Assembly: GCA_020636025.1 (NCBI GenBank)
Contig: JACJYQ010000010.1
Location: 1 to 64,000 of the forward strand
Direction: 5' to 3'
Length of the DNA stretch: 64,000 nt
DNA from: Lewinellaceae bacterium
GTDB lineage: Bacteria; Bacteroidota; Bacteroidia; Chitinophagales; Saprospiraceae
The position numbers were made by a program, and so were the translations under genes. This document shows positions 10,016 to 18,032 of the stretch, piece after piece; positions within the stretch are counted from its first letter, which is position 1; each line of letters starts with the position of its first letter. A model generated the notes under the pieces. The model had not been told where the DNA came from and did no database searches. It worked only from the letters and a program-made list of their open reading frames with translations.

Positions 10016-10387
10016 ATGAAAGAATTGGAAGCTATCCAGTTTGTGCATGATCAACTGTTAAGCAATCAAAAATTCCCATCATTCAAGACTGGGGATACCA
10101 TTACGGTTGTTTACAATATTGTTGAAGGTGATAAAAGACGTGAGCAGGCATACCGCGGTGATGTGATCCAGATTAAAGGTCATGGCCTTACCAAATCATT
10201 TACCGTTCGCAAAATGTCACACGGTGTTGGCGTTGAGCGTATTTTTTCTTTTTCTAACCCAAACATTGCCCGTATCGAGGTTATGAAACGCGGTAAAGTA
10301 CGTCGCGCTCGTTTGTACTACCTGCGTGGACTTGTTGGAAAGAAAGCCCGCATCAAAGAATTGAAATTCAACGCTCCTGGCAAATAA
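10016..10387 (+). CDS. rplS: 50S ribosomal protein L19
   Basis: 123 residues, the normal length for L19. The ATG at 10016 is preferred over an upstream in-frame start at 9941, which would place the promoter box inside the gene. Diagnostic features: FKTGDTITVVYNIVEG, RREQAYRGDVI, TVRKMSHGVGVERIFSF, NIARIEVMKRGKVRRARLYY and LRGLVGKKARIKE. L19 sits at the 30S-50S interface. Here it stands alone, with a promoter box upstream and a strong terminator downstream; no trmD, rimM or rpsP lies nearby. Confidence 0.98.
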   Translation: MKELEAIQFVHDQLLSNQKFPSFKTGDTITVVYNIVEGDKRREQAYRGDVIQIKGHGLTKSFTVRKMSHGVGVERIFSFSNPNIARIEVMKRGKVRRARLYYLRGLVGKKARIKELKFNAPGK

Positions 10388-10422
10388 GCCTTATCGGCGT
10401 TCAGTTCAAGCAATTTAAAAAA

Positions 10423-10459
10423 GGCCGCTTAATCTCGTTGAGATTAAGCGGCCTTTTTT
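10423..10459. terminator. Strong, probably bidirectional terminator after rplS
   Basis: Perfect 13-bp stem (10423-10435 with 10441-10453, GGCCGCTTAATCT) and a 5-nt loop, with T6 on the plus strand and an A-tract on the left so that it can also work on the minus strand for the thioredoxin gene. Confidence 0.92.
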
Positions 10460-10460
10460 A

Positions 10461-10538
10461 AATGTATCAATGTGCAATGCACCAATGCGCAATTTAATCT
10501 GCCGCATTGCGCATTGGTGCATTGCGCATTGATACATT
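10461..10538. repeat. Long inverted repeat with 7-bp internal periodicity
   Basis: Arms 10463-10493 and 10506-10536 are inverted copies matching at 30 of 31 positions, around a 12-nt centre. Each arm is built of CAATG-type units about 7 bp apart. A related palindrome occurs at 22847-22900. It lies between the rplS terminator and the stop of the thioredoxin gene. Confidence 0.85.
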
Positions 10539-10544
10539 GATAAT

Positions 10545-11366
10545 TTAGTTTCCCGAAAAATTCTTTTCGTATGTCTCCCAGGGTGTTTTACGATGGCTGT
10601 CTGAGCCGAAGTAATTAATGATGGCTTCCATTTTTGTAGCGTCCTGATAGCCTGGAACCGGTTGGATAAGGTTTTGGTTTTCATCAAGGAACACAACAGT
10701 CGGGAAAGACAGACGATTGTTCAGCCAAAATCCAGCTAATTCGTGGTAGCCTCTGCGACCACTCTTTTTAAAATGGTAGACTTTGTCTTTGAACTGGATA
10801 TCTTCAGTTTGCTCAGCATTTAGTTTTACAGGATAGTAATTGTCATTCAAATAATTGGCAACGGCAGGGTTGCTGAATGTGGTACTATCCATGTGTTTAC
10901 ACCAGCCACACCAGTCGGTATATACATCAACAAATATCTTGCGGTTCTCTGTCTTACACTTTTCAAGTGCTTCTTCAAGCGACATCCAGTGAACAGTGGC
11001 TTTTTCTACCATTTTAATAGCAGGAACCCGACGATTTACCCCCTTCGCAGTTGTCTGCTGATTTGAGTAGCTCGTACGCGCATTAGTCCCTCCTGAATTT
11101 CTAAGTGAAGTTGGAGAGGGTCTGAGGCTGGTCTTTTGATGAACCGTTCCAGAAGTAGTATTTGAGCTTGTATTACCACCTGACCTGTTTGTGGCAGAGT
11201 TCCGCTCAATAGACTTCGGAGGTGGAGTTGTAATCTTTGGTTTGACCGTGGTTGCCGAAGACTTTGAAGCAGGTGTATCGCTGCTGGTTCTCTGTGCGAG
11301 AACAGCTGATACGAGGATTAATTGGGCGAATATTATCAACACAAGATTACGCATGGGCAAATTCAT
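10545..11366 (-). CDS. Secreted thioredoxin-like protein with a low-complexity Ser/Thr linker
   Basis: 273 residues from the ATG at 11366 (a second ATG at 11354 is also possible); both give the signal peptide NLVLIIFAQLILVSAVLAQ. Residues about 25-125 are a Ser/Thr/Asn/Pro-rich, probably disordered linker. The C-terminal domain is a thioredoxin fold with DVYTDWCGWCKHMD carrying the WCxxC redox motif and a later cis-Pro segment SFPTVVFLD, typical of the thioredoxin_7/DUF255-like group. It probably acts as a periplasmic or surface-exposed thiol-disulfide protein; the linker may span the cell wall or hold it off the membrane. A TAnnTTTG box lies just upstream. Confidence 0.87.
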   Translation of the reverse strand: MNLPMRNLVLIIFAQLILVSAVLAQRTSSDTPASKSSATTVKPKITTPPPKSIERNSATNRSGGNTSSNTTSGTVHQKTSLRPSPTSLRNSGGTNARTSYSNQQTTAKGVNRRVPAIKMVEKATVHWMSLEEALEKCKTENRKIFVDVYTDWCGWCKHMDSTTFSNPAVANYLNDNYYPVKLNAEQTEDIQFKDKVYHFKKSGRRGYHELAGFWLNNRLSFPTVVFLDENQNLIQPVPGYQDATKMEAIINYFGSDSHRKTPWETYEKNFSGN

Positions 11367-11391
11367 TTCGTTGGAGCGGTTAAGGGTGGAA

Positions 11392-11399
11392 CAAATGTA
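11392..11399 (-). promoter_or_regulatory. -7 promoter box (TACATTTG) of the thioredoxin gene
   Basis: Exact consensus on the minus strand, 25 bp upstream of the ATG at 11366, with a TTTG (11427-11424) 24 bp further upstream as a candidate -33 element. Confidence 0.5.
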
Positions 11400-11479
11400 C
11401 TTATTCTTAAACCGGAAAAACGCCAAAGGTCACAGGCGGAAGGTCTATTTTAAAAGAACTTTAACCCCATTTGCTAAGG

Positions 11480-12046
11480 TTAGTGCCATTTTTCCAAAGC
11501 CCGATGTTCATATCGTTCCATTTGCGATATCAACTGAGAAATTTCCGGAGCTATGATGCACAATCTTCTGTTTTGTTCGCGCAAAAAACCGTTTTCTACC
11601 ATATTATCCAGCATTTGAACCAGAGGGTCGTAGTACCCCTGTACGTTCAATAACCCAATCGGTCGCTGATATTGGAGTAATTGTGCAAGCGTCAATGCCT
11701 CAAAATGTTCGTCGAGGGAGCCATAGCCACCTGGAAGGGTAATGACACCATCTGTACCTTCAATTAATAGCTTTCGCCGCTCTGACATGCTATCCACTAT
11801 AATCATGTCTTTTACTCCGACATGCCCGAGTTCCAATCCATTAAGCTGGTGTGTGATGACGCCGGTGATATCGCCACCATTGGCCAGCACTGAATCGGCA
11901 AGTACACCCATCAGACCTACACTGCCGCCACCAAAAACCACTTTTATCTTTCGTTCGGCAAGTATTTTTCCCAGTTCGGTTGCGGCTTCCTCAAACCAGG
12001 GCTTGTTTCCTTTGTTGGCTCCACAAAAAACGGCTATTGATTTCAT
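11480..12046 (-). CDS. LOG-family protein (TIGR00730; cytokinin riboside 5'-monophosphate phosphoribohydrolase type)
   Basis: 188 residues, standard length. It has the Rossmann-like fold of LOG proteins with both signature motifs: GGGSVGLMG near residue 40 and PGGYGSLDE near residue 105, plus the SMSERRKLL helix. Family members hydrolyse nucleoside 5'-monophosphates to free base and ribose 5-phosphate; in bacteria they act in nucleotide salvage or turnover and were long misannotated as lysine decarboxylases. It stands alone on the minus strand and diverges from the lipoprotein gene that follows. Confidence 0.94.
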   Translation of the reverse strand: MKSIAVFCGANKGNKPWFEEAATELGKILAERKIKVVFGGGSVGLMGVLADSVLANGGDITGVITHQLNGLELGHVGVKDMIIVDSMSERRKLLIEGTDGVITLPGGYGSLDEHFEALTLAQLLQYQRPIGLLNVQGYYDPLVQMLDNMVENGFLREQNRRLCIIAPEISQLISQMERYEHRALEKWH

Positions 12047-12130
12047 ATTTTAATAAATAAAATGTAAAGAAATGACAGATTGACATTGTCGGTTTTTACA
12101 GAAAAAGAGAGATGTTTTTTCCGAAGAACC

Positions 12131-12138
12131 TACATTTG
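12131..12138 (+). promoter_or_regulatory. -7 promoter box (TACATTTG) of the 12188 lipoprotein gene
   Basis: Exact TAnnTTTG match 50 bp upstream of the ATG at 12188; no perfect -33 element. Confidence 0.5.
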
Positions 12139-12187
12139 TTGCAAGACCACAAATAACCGAGTTTTTTTCAATCCAAACCGATTACTC

Positions 12188-13495
12188 ATGAACATTAAAC
12201 CCATTGTTCTCCTGTTGGCGATATGTGCCGCAGTTTCTTGTAAGAAAGATCCCTTTGTTCAGCCTCCCTCCAATTATCAGGTATTTGTGGACAACGAGTT
12301 CAGTGAATTAAAAGGGAGATTTGCCATTTTTGTAAGCGATCAAAGTACAGGTGAATTACTTGCCTTCAGATGGATTCCGGGTGAAGACAGCATAATTCTA
12401 CAAGTCCCAAACAGTTCTCCCTCCGATAAATTTGATTGTACCATATTAAAGGTTACAACACTAACGGCCCCAGGCTCCGGCGTGCGCGATACCACCTTAA
12501 CGCTGACCACATACACCAACCTCCCCGGCGACCAGCAAATAAATCTGCGCGACCAGGTTTACCAACAAGGCACCAATATGACCTTTAATCTAACAGGTTT
12601 TAATACACTTGACAGTGTGGTGGTGCCAGATGCTTATGCCATCCTTCGACCAGAATCATTTAATAATTACGAAGGTGAGTATTACTGCTATCACTCAGGG
12701 AAATGCTGGATCAGGGTGCTGGTGGATGGAGATCCTTTTTGGCGTTTTGTCCGGTTCGATAATGTAAATGGTAGCAGCCTTGAGGCCAACACCTTAAACA
12801 CTGATATTTTTGTGTCCATCCTTGCACCGCCATTGAAACTTAACTTTCCCTTTGCTTCTGATTGGGAGTATAAAGTTGATGGAGTGGTAGATAGCCTGAA
12901 CCTGGAGTTTTTTCCCCTAAGTGGTCAATTGGTGGCGCCTGGTAGCTATATCCCGATCATTGACCGGGTAGATGTATTCGAGCCCGTAAACAATGACCTG
13001 TTTGATCCAAATCGTCCTTATTCCAGTCTTCGATTGCAAACACGGGGCACAGAACCGGACGCAGGTGGATATACTTATATAAGCGATCACTTTTACGGTT
13101 CAATACCGGCTGCTTTGCCTATTCCCAACTTTGATGTTGAGGAAACACTATTGGCTGACAAACGCCTTATTGCTGTTAATTGTGTGGGGGATTTTGATTT
13201 ACTGGCCTTTTCCAGAAATAGAGGAAATCCGGACACACACCTGCACATAAACTGGGAAGTAATTACGAAGCCTAATCCAGGTCTATTAAGCTATCGCTTG
13301 CCCGATGTTCCAGTGGAGTTGGGTTCACTCTATCCTCCTCTAAAGGCTTATGACTTTTCTGGCGGGGTGAAAGCTCGTGCAGATGCTTATGATTCGTCCA
13401 TTTCCTATGAGACCATTCTCAAAAATCACTTAGCCAAGGATGATGTACTATGGCAGGCAAAAGCAGGGTATCTTGGAAAAGAGAAAAGCTTTTAA
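12188..13495 (+). CDS. Hypothetical lipoprotein
   Basis: 435 residues from the ATG at 12188, which opens MNIKPIVLLLAICAAVSCKKD, a lipoprotein signal with lipobox AVSC. The longer frame starting at 12080 would run through the promoter box. The mature part is mostly beta-rich without a recognised domain; it ends in a helical tail (YETILKNHLAKDDVLWQ). It is probably anchored to the outer membrane or its outer face, as for many Bacteroidota Ser-Cys lipoproteins. It converges on the MBOAT gene with only 3 bp between stops. Function not deducible. Confidence 0.8.
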   Translation: MNIKPIVLLLAICAAVSCKKDPFVQPPSNYQVFVDNEFSELKGRFAIFVSDQSTGELLAFRWIPGEDSIILQVPNSSPSDKFDCTILKVTTLTAPGSGVRDTTLTLTTYTNLPGDQQINLRDQVYQQGTNMTFNLTGFNTLDSVVVPDAYAILRPESFNNYEGEYYCYHSGKCWIRVLVDGDPFWRFVRFDNVNGSSLEANTLNTDIFVSILAPPLKLNFPFASDWEYKVDGVVDSLNLEFFPLSGQLVAPGSYIPIIDRVDVFEPVNNDLFDPNRPYSSLRLQTRGTEPDAGGYTYISDHFYGSIPAALPIPNFDVEETLLADKRLIAVNCVGDFDLLAFSRNRGNPDTHLHINWEVITKPNPGLLSYRLPDVPVELGSLYPPLKAYDFSGGVKARADAYDSSISYETILKNHLAKDDVLWQAKAGYLGKEKSF

Positions 13496-13498
13496 GCG

Positions 13499-14965
13499 CT
13501 AAAACTGGAAATATATAAAGGGTTGTACTTCTGAAGATTTTACCTGCATAACCAGCGCGGCAATCAGAGCAACAACCAGCGCCTTGCCCAGCACGGGCAT
13601 TCTGGCGACCTGACGCTCTGCCCAGGAATCGAGGGAACGAGGCAAAAAGTGCAACAGATATCCAATGGCCATCAAGGTTACGATACTGGAATATCCAGTC
13701 ACAAAGTCCAGAAAAAATCGGGATTCAAAGTTGTACCAGATCTGACTGATCATGGCCAATACATTGTCCATACCCTGTGCCCGAAAGAATATCCAGCAAA
13801 AACAAACGAAATGAAAGGTCAGCACTACGCCTATGACCTTGCGAATCGCTCCTCCCCTACTTCCGAAAAACGGTTTGATAAGCCGTTCAAATGACAACGC
13901 CAATCCGTGCATCCCTCCCCAGATAATAAATCGGATGGCTGCTCCATGCCAAAGCCCGCCTAGCAACATAGTAATCATCAGATTTACATAAGTACGCAAT
14001 TTACCAAGCCGGTTTCCACCAAGCGGGATGTACAAATAATCGCGAAGCCAGGTAGATAAGGAAATATGCCAGCGGCGCCAAAACTCCGTAATGCTCGATG
14101 ACTGGTAGGGAGCATCAAAGTTGATGTTGAATTTAAATCCCAAAAGCAAGGCAATCCCAATGGCCATATCAGAATAGCCGCTGAAATCGCAATAAATCTG
14201 CAAGGCATAGCCATACACGGCAAACAAGTTCTCCATGCCCGTATATTGCAATGGGGAATCAAAGACCCTGTCAACAAAATTGGCGCTGATGTAGTCTGAA
14301 ATGACTGCTTTCTTAAAAAGCCCGATGCAGATTAGAAATATACCCCGCCCAAAATCTTCACGAGTAACGATTACCGGCTTGTTGATCTGAGGCAGAAAAT
14401 CTGAGGCCCTCACAATTGGACCAGCCACCATTTGAGGGAAAAAGGTGACATAGAATGCATAATCCAGGATGCTATGCAAGGCTTTCAATTGCCCCCTGTA
14501 CACATCAATTGTATAACTCAATGATTGAAAGGTGAAAAAAGAAATACCAACCGGCAAAAACACCTTGGAGGGATCAAAAGGGTTACCCGACAACTCACAC
14601 CAAAGCTCTGAGTACACATTGTACTTGAAGTAGGCCAACATGCCCAGATTCACCACCAGACTGATTAAAAGCAGCAGTTGTTTTTTCCGCTTTGTGGGCA
14701 TGGCTTCCATCCAACGGGCCAGATTGAAATCAACGACTACTAAAAGGATGTGAAGGAGCCAGAACCAACCGGCGCATTTGTAGTAAAAATAAAGGGAAAA
14801 ACAGGTAGTCCAAAGTATCCGGGCTCGCTGATGTGGCAGTAAAATCCGGTATACAGCCACGAAACCGATGAATAAAAAAATAAAAAAACCGCTGTGGAAC
14901 AGCAGTTTTGCGTCGGGATTATACGCGAACTGGTCAAGGACCCTGGCTACATCGAGATTGAACAC
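13499..14965 (-). CDS. MBOAT family O-acyltransferase (AlgI/DltB type)
   Basis: 488 residues, about ten membrane segments. The diagnostic motif FWRRWHISLSTWLRDYLYIP is at about residues 290-310, followed by LGGNR, and GGLWHGAAIRFIIWG with the presumed catalytic His. These enzymes move acyl groups across the inner membrane onto exported polysaccharides, teichoic acids or similar acceptors. The start is GTG at 14965, only 7 bp downstream of a TAnnTTTG box, so the transcript may be almost leaderless. No SGNH partner is adjacent; the divergent neighbour encodes a membrane protein with an AAA-like domain. A second MBOAT of this type is at 47256. Confidence 0.94.
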   Translation of the reverse strand: MFNLDVARVLDQFAYNPDAKLLFHSGFFIFLFIGFVAVYRILLPHQRARILWTTCFSLYFYYKCAGWFWLLHILLVVVDFNLARWMEAMPTKRKKQLLLLISLVVNLGMLAYFKYNVYSELWCELSGNPFDPSKVFLPVGISFFTFQSLSYTIDVYRGQLKALHSILDYAFYVTFFPQMVAGPIVRASDFLPQINKPVIVTREDFGRGIFLICIGLFKKAVISDYISANFVDRVFDSPLQYTGMENLFAVYGYALQIYCDFSGYSDMAIGIALLLGFKFNINFDAPYQSSSITEFWRRWHISLSTWLRDYLYIPLGGNRLGKLRTYVNLMITMLLGGLWHGAAIRFIIWGGMHGLALSFERLIKPFFGSRGGAIRKVIGVVLTFHFVCFCWIFFRAQGMDNVLAMISQIWYNFESRFFLDFVTGYSSIVTLMAIGYLLHFLPRSLDSWAERQVARMPVLGKALVVALIAALVMQVKSSEVQPFIYFQF

Positions 14966-14972
14966 AATGGGG

Positions 14973-14980
14973 CAAAAGTA
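14973..14980 (-). promoter_or_regulatory. -7 promoter box (TACTTTTG) next to the MBOAT start
   Basis: Exact TAnnTTTG match ending 7 bp before the GTG start, placing transcription start within a few bases of the codon. Confidence 0.45.
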
Positions 14981-15049
14981 TAAAATGTACTTGTATGTTC
15001 AACCCTAATAAGAGCTTGAGTATCTTCACCGCATAAAACAATTAATCAC

Positions 15050-16675
15050 TTGTCCTCCCGATCCAGTTTTATTCGAATCAGTCTCCTGATTTTCCCTCCA
15101 TTGGCTGTGCTTTTATGGATGGGCAGCCGCAATCACCCTGATCCGCTTTGGGAGAAGAGCGAAAGATTATTGGATGATCCCCCTGTGTTGATTGCCGATG
15201 TGCCCGACTCCCTGCAAATGCTGTATTGCCAATTGCACAAATTGCCATTTAAATCGGGCGACAGCACGGCATATAAACTTGTTTCCCAGCCTTCCTTGAG
15301 CAATATCGAATGGACTTATTTCAAAAAGCTGGTTCAGGAGGCAGGCTCAAACGCCAGGATCGTCATTTCCGGAGTAACGGGGACAGGAGCAACCAAACAA
15401 GCCAAGCGCGCTGCCAACCTCATCGCCGGCAACATGAACCGCGTGATGCAAATTGATTGCGCCCCCGGCTTTGACGTGGAATACTACAAAAAGTACATCG
15501 GTGATGATGATGAAAACGGAGCGTTTCAACCTGGAACACTGCTGAATTTCTGGAAACAATGCAAGCAGGATCCGAAAAAACAGTACGTAGTTGTCATTGA
15601 TAATTTCGACAAGATCAATCCGGAAACGTTTTTTGGACCAACCTTATGGGAATCCCTAAGCAGTAGCGATCCGAATACAACTGTGAATGGTATTGATATC
15701 GTGATCCCGAAGAACTTTCACCTTATTTCTGTAACGCACCTTGGGCCCGGCTCCATCGTCGAGTTCAACGGAGAACATTTTAAGCGTCTTGGCCACCAAT
15801 ATATTTTACCCCCAAATCCTAAAGAATTACTGGCTTATCTTGACGCTCAGGCAGATAAAAAAAGCCTGGACTCTACCCATCTGGCAGTATTATATAACAA
15901 AAGGCAAGTAAAGGAGTTTCTGTTTTACTTTTTGAAAATCAACCAGTTGCTGAGTAGCAGATATGGCACAGGCTATCAGATGGGACAAGGAACCATATTG
16001 CGTGACCAGTTTCTTCCGGAGGAAAGACAAATGCTCAAGCAAACTGTTTTGAGTCATCTAAATGCCCTTCAGCCAGACAAGCCTCTGCTGTTGGAGGACT
16101 TTGACGGCATTGATTATGCCATTGCCAATAATGGCCTTGCCCCCGAGTCCAGTTTTCTCTCCAGGCAAGTCCAAATACTCCAGGATACAGGATACTTTGT
16201 AGAGATAACCATGGTTGGAGCTACAGCCTTGCTCACAGCACTGCTGGGCTGGTGGGTTTTCCGTAGGCGTGAAATCCTCATCCGCCGGTACGGCGACAAA
16301 GCCAGTCAGGTGTTTACCCAGTTTCAGAAACAAATGATCAGTGCTGACCAGGCAAGTAACAGATTGGAGAAAATAAGGGAGGAAGTGGATAGCCTTGTGT
16401 TAAAGAGAAAACTTGGCTACACTGAGGGTCTTTACTTTCTTGCATTTATTGAAGACAAGGTGAAAAGGATTGAATACGCCAGAAATGTTGGCGAAAACTT
16501 TGTAGAGCTGTTCAATGCCTTTATGGAGGACGATGTACTTACAGAAAGCGAGTACATGAAATTAAGACAATACCTGCAATCCATTCGGCACAAAATTCCG
16601 GCTGAGAACTACGATTCCTTTAGCCGAAAAGTAGAAAGGGCCTATGCTACGCATTCACACAAGGAAAAGCTTTAA
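15050..16675 (+). CDS. Membrane protein with a degenerate McrB/AAA+-like domain
   Basis: 541 residues from a TTG start; no ATG lies between it and the upstream stop, and the next in-frame ATG would cut the first membrane segment. Membrane segments are at about residues 9-24 and 384-405. Between them is an AAA-like core: GVTGTGATK at 108-116, where the Walker A lysine position (114) is Ala; YVVVIDNFDKINPE (Walker B-like, Asp184-Asn185); then TLWESL and VIPKNFHLISVTH, which resemble the sensor region of McrB/MoxR-type ATPases. Positive residues flank both segments on the N- and C-terminal sides (SSRSSFIR, RRREILIRR), predicting that the AAA-like domain faces the periplasm. The C-terminal 130 residues are helical and cytoplasmic. 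Probably a pseudo-ATPase; function unknown. Confidence 0.75.
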   Translation: MSSRSSFIRISLLIFPPLAVLLWMGSRNHPDPLWEKSERLLDDPPVLIADVPDSLQMLYCQLHKLPFKSGDSTAYKLVSQPSLSNIEWTYFKKLVQEAGSNARIVISGVTGTGATKQAKRAANLIAGNMNRVMQIDCAPGFDVEYYKKYIGDDDENGAFQPGTLLNFWKQCKQDPKKQYVVVIDNFDKINPETFFGPTLWESLSSSDPNTTVNGIDIVIPKNFHLISVTHLGPGSIVEFNGEHFKRLGHQYILPPNPKELLAYLDAQADKKSLDSTHLAVLYNKRQVKEFLFYFLKINQLLSSRYGTGYQMGQGTILRDQFLPEERQMLKQTVLSHLNALQPDKPLLLEDFDGIDYAIANNGLAPESSFLSRQVQILQDTGYFVEITMVGATALLTALLGWWVFRRREILIRRYGDKASQVFTQFQKQMISADQASNRLEKIREEVDSLVLKRKLGYTEGLYFLAFIEDKVKRIEYARNVGENFVELFNAFMEDDVLTESEYMKLRQYLQSIRHKIPAENYDSFSRKVERAYATHSHKEKL

Positions 16676-17388
16676 CCGGATTCCTTTTTGCGGGAAAACA
16701 TAAAGGGCAACATCAATAGAGAAAAAATGGCGAAAGCCAGGAATTCTCCGCCAATGATATACCAGGGCCATTCTCCAAACAGATCTAACATTGTGGTTGT
16801 AGTTGGCTTTTCTTTCAGATACATAAAATTGGTTCCCAACAAGGCATTCAAGCAAATGACAAACAGCAGGTAAATGTTTGTCCAGAGCAGTGATTTGCCA
16901 AAACTCTTCCATGTAGGGCGAAATCCGAATACGAAAATGGCGTATAAAACGGACTGAACCAGACATATGTGCACCACAAAATACCGGATGTTGATATAGT
17001 CAGGGAAGGTTGTGAGGATATCCGGCGTGATCAGTGCCTGAATGCAACCACCCATGACCATGAAATAGGAAATTTCAAACAGAAAATAGGAACGCCGCCA
17101 TAGCATAAATGGCATGAGCAAATTGAGAAAATAGCAAACGTGAAAGGGCAACACCAATCCAATATCAAATGGATCATCATAAAAAACCATGTAAAGAGCG
17201 ATTCCGATCCAAAGTATAGCCGGTATAAGCGACATGATCAGGCCGAGTTGCTGTTGCTTTTGGTCATTTCGCTGTGCCTTTCCTATCCGAATCCACAAAA
17301 ATGTACTGGTTGCCCCGGCAATAAGCCAAAGCCAGTGCTCCATTTCATACCAAACAAAAGACAGTTCTGGTGCTGTTTGTGGCTCCAT
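16672..17388 (-). CDS. YwaF/TIGR02206-family integral membrane protein
   Basis: 238 residues with six to seven membrane segments. Family features: LPFHVCYFLNLLMPFMLW, HICLVQSVLY, NALLGTNFMYLKEKPTT and GEWPWYIIGGEFLA. The family (YwaF of Bacillus type) has no established function. The 3' end overlaps the convergent AAA-like gene by 4 bp. It probably shares a transcript with the upstream DNA glycosylase and GT-C genes on the same strand (17-bp gap). Confidence 0.85.
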   Translation of the reverse strand: MEPQTAPELSFVWYEMEHWLWLIAGATSTFLWIRIGKAQRNDQKQQQLGLIMSLIPAILWIGIALYMVFYDDPFDIGLVLPFHVCYFLNLLMPFMLWRRSYFLFEISYFMVMGGCIQALITPDILTTFPDYINIRYFVVHICLVQSVLYAIFVFGFRPTWKSFGKSLLWTNIYLLFVICLNALLGTNFMYLKEKPTTTTMLDLFGEWPWYIIGGEFLAFAIFSLLMLPFMFSRKKESG

Positions 17389-17405
17389 TACATTGATTTA
17401 TGCCA

Positions 17406-18032
17406 TTACTTGTGCCATTTGGAGTTCTTCAACCAAAAGCGCCATGGCCACTCGGCGCATACTCCGGCATAGTCGACGCCAATTCGCTTTCCGGAAGCGA
17501 TGTTATTTAACTTAAATTCAAAAGCCGAATCTTCAATCCAAACCGCGCTTTTGTTATCCATAAGATCCTGTCCGGTTAATCGGTAGTGCAAACCCAATGC
17601 CTGGGACATGGCTCCAGGACCAGTTGTGAGCGAAGTTTTTACAGGTTTAGAAACCTGACCTCGTCTTTCCTGCATAATGTCCATACCTCTAAGTGGTTCA
17701 ATGGCCCTGATCAACACTGCATGTGCCATGTCTTTTGGACCAGTCACTACATTGAACAGGTGGTGGATACCGTAACATAGGTAAATATAGGCACAACCAC
17801 CCTGGTGAAACATGATTTCTGTGCGAGGCGTTCGGCGATTGTTGTATGCATGACAGGCACGGTCGTCAGGCGCGCGATATGCCTCAGTTTCAGTAATTAT
17901 TCCGGAAGTTAATTGTCCATCAAAATTCGTTACAAGCTCCTTGCCGAGCAACTCTTTGGCGACAGCTACCACATCTTCCCGGGTATAAAATTCAAGGGGC
18001 AGTTTTGACATTCCTAAGCAAGCTTTAATCAA
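17406..18032 (-). CDS. DNA-3-methyladenine glycosylase, AAG/MPG family
   Basis: 208 residues, typical length. Excises alkylated purines such as 3-methyladenine as the first step of base excision repair. Motifs: LPLEFYTREDVVAVAKELLGKEL at the N-terminus, TETEAYRAPDDRACHAYNN with the catalytic Glu, MFHQGGCAYIYLCYGIHHLFNVV with the intercalating Tyr region, and LTTGPGAMSQALG. The ATG at 18032 overlaps the upstream gene by 8 bp; the ATG at 18011 (MSKLPLEFY) is an equally good start. It is translationally coupled to the GT-C gene. Confidence 0.94.
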   Translation of the reverse strand: MIKACLGMSKLPLEFYTREDVVAVAKELLGKELVTNFDGQLTSGIITETEAYRAPDDRACHAYNNRRTPRTEIMFHQGGCAYIYLCYGIHHLFNVVTGPKDMAHAVLIRAIEPLRGMDIMQERRGQVSKPVKTSLTTGPGAMSQALGLHYRLTGQDLMDNKSAVWIEDSAFEFKLNNIASGKRIGVDYAGVCAEWPWRFWLKNSKWHK

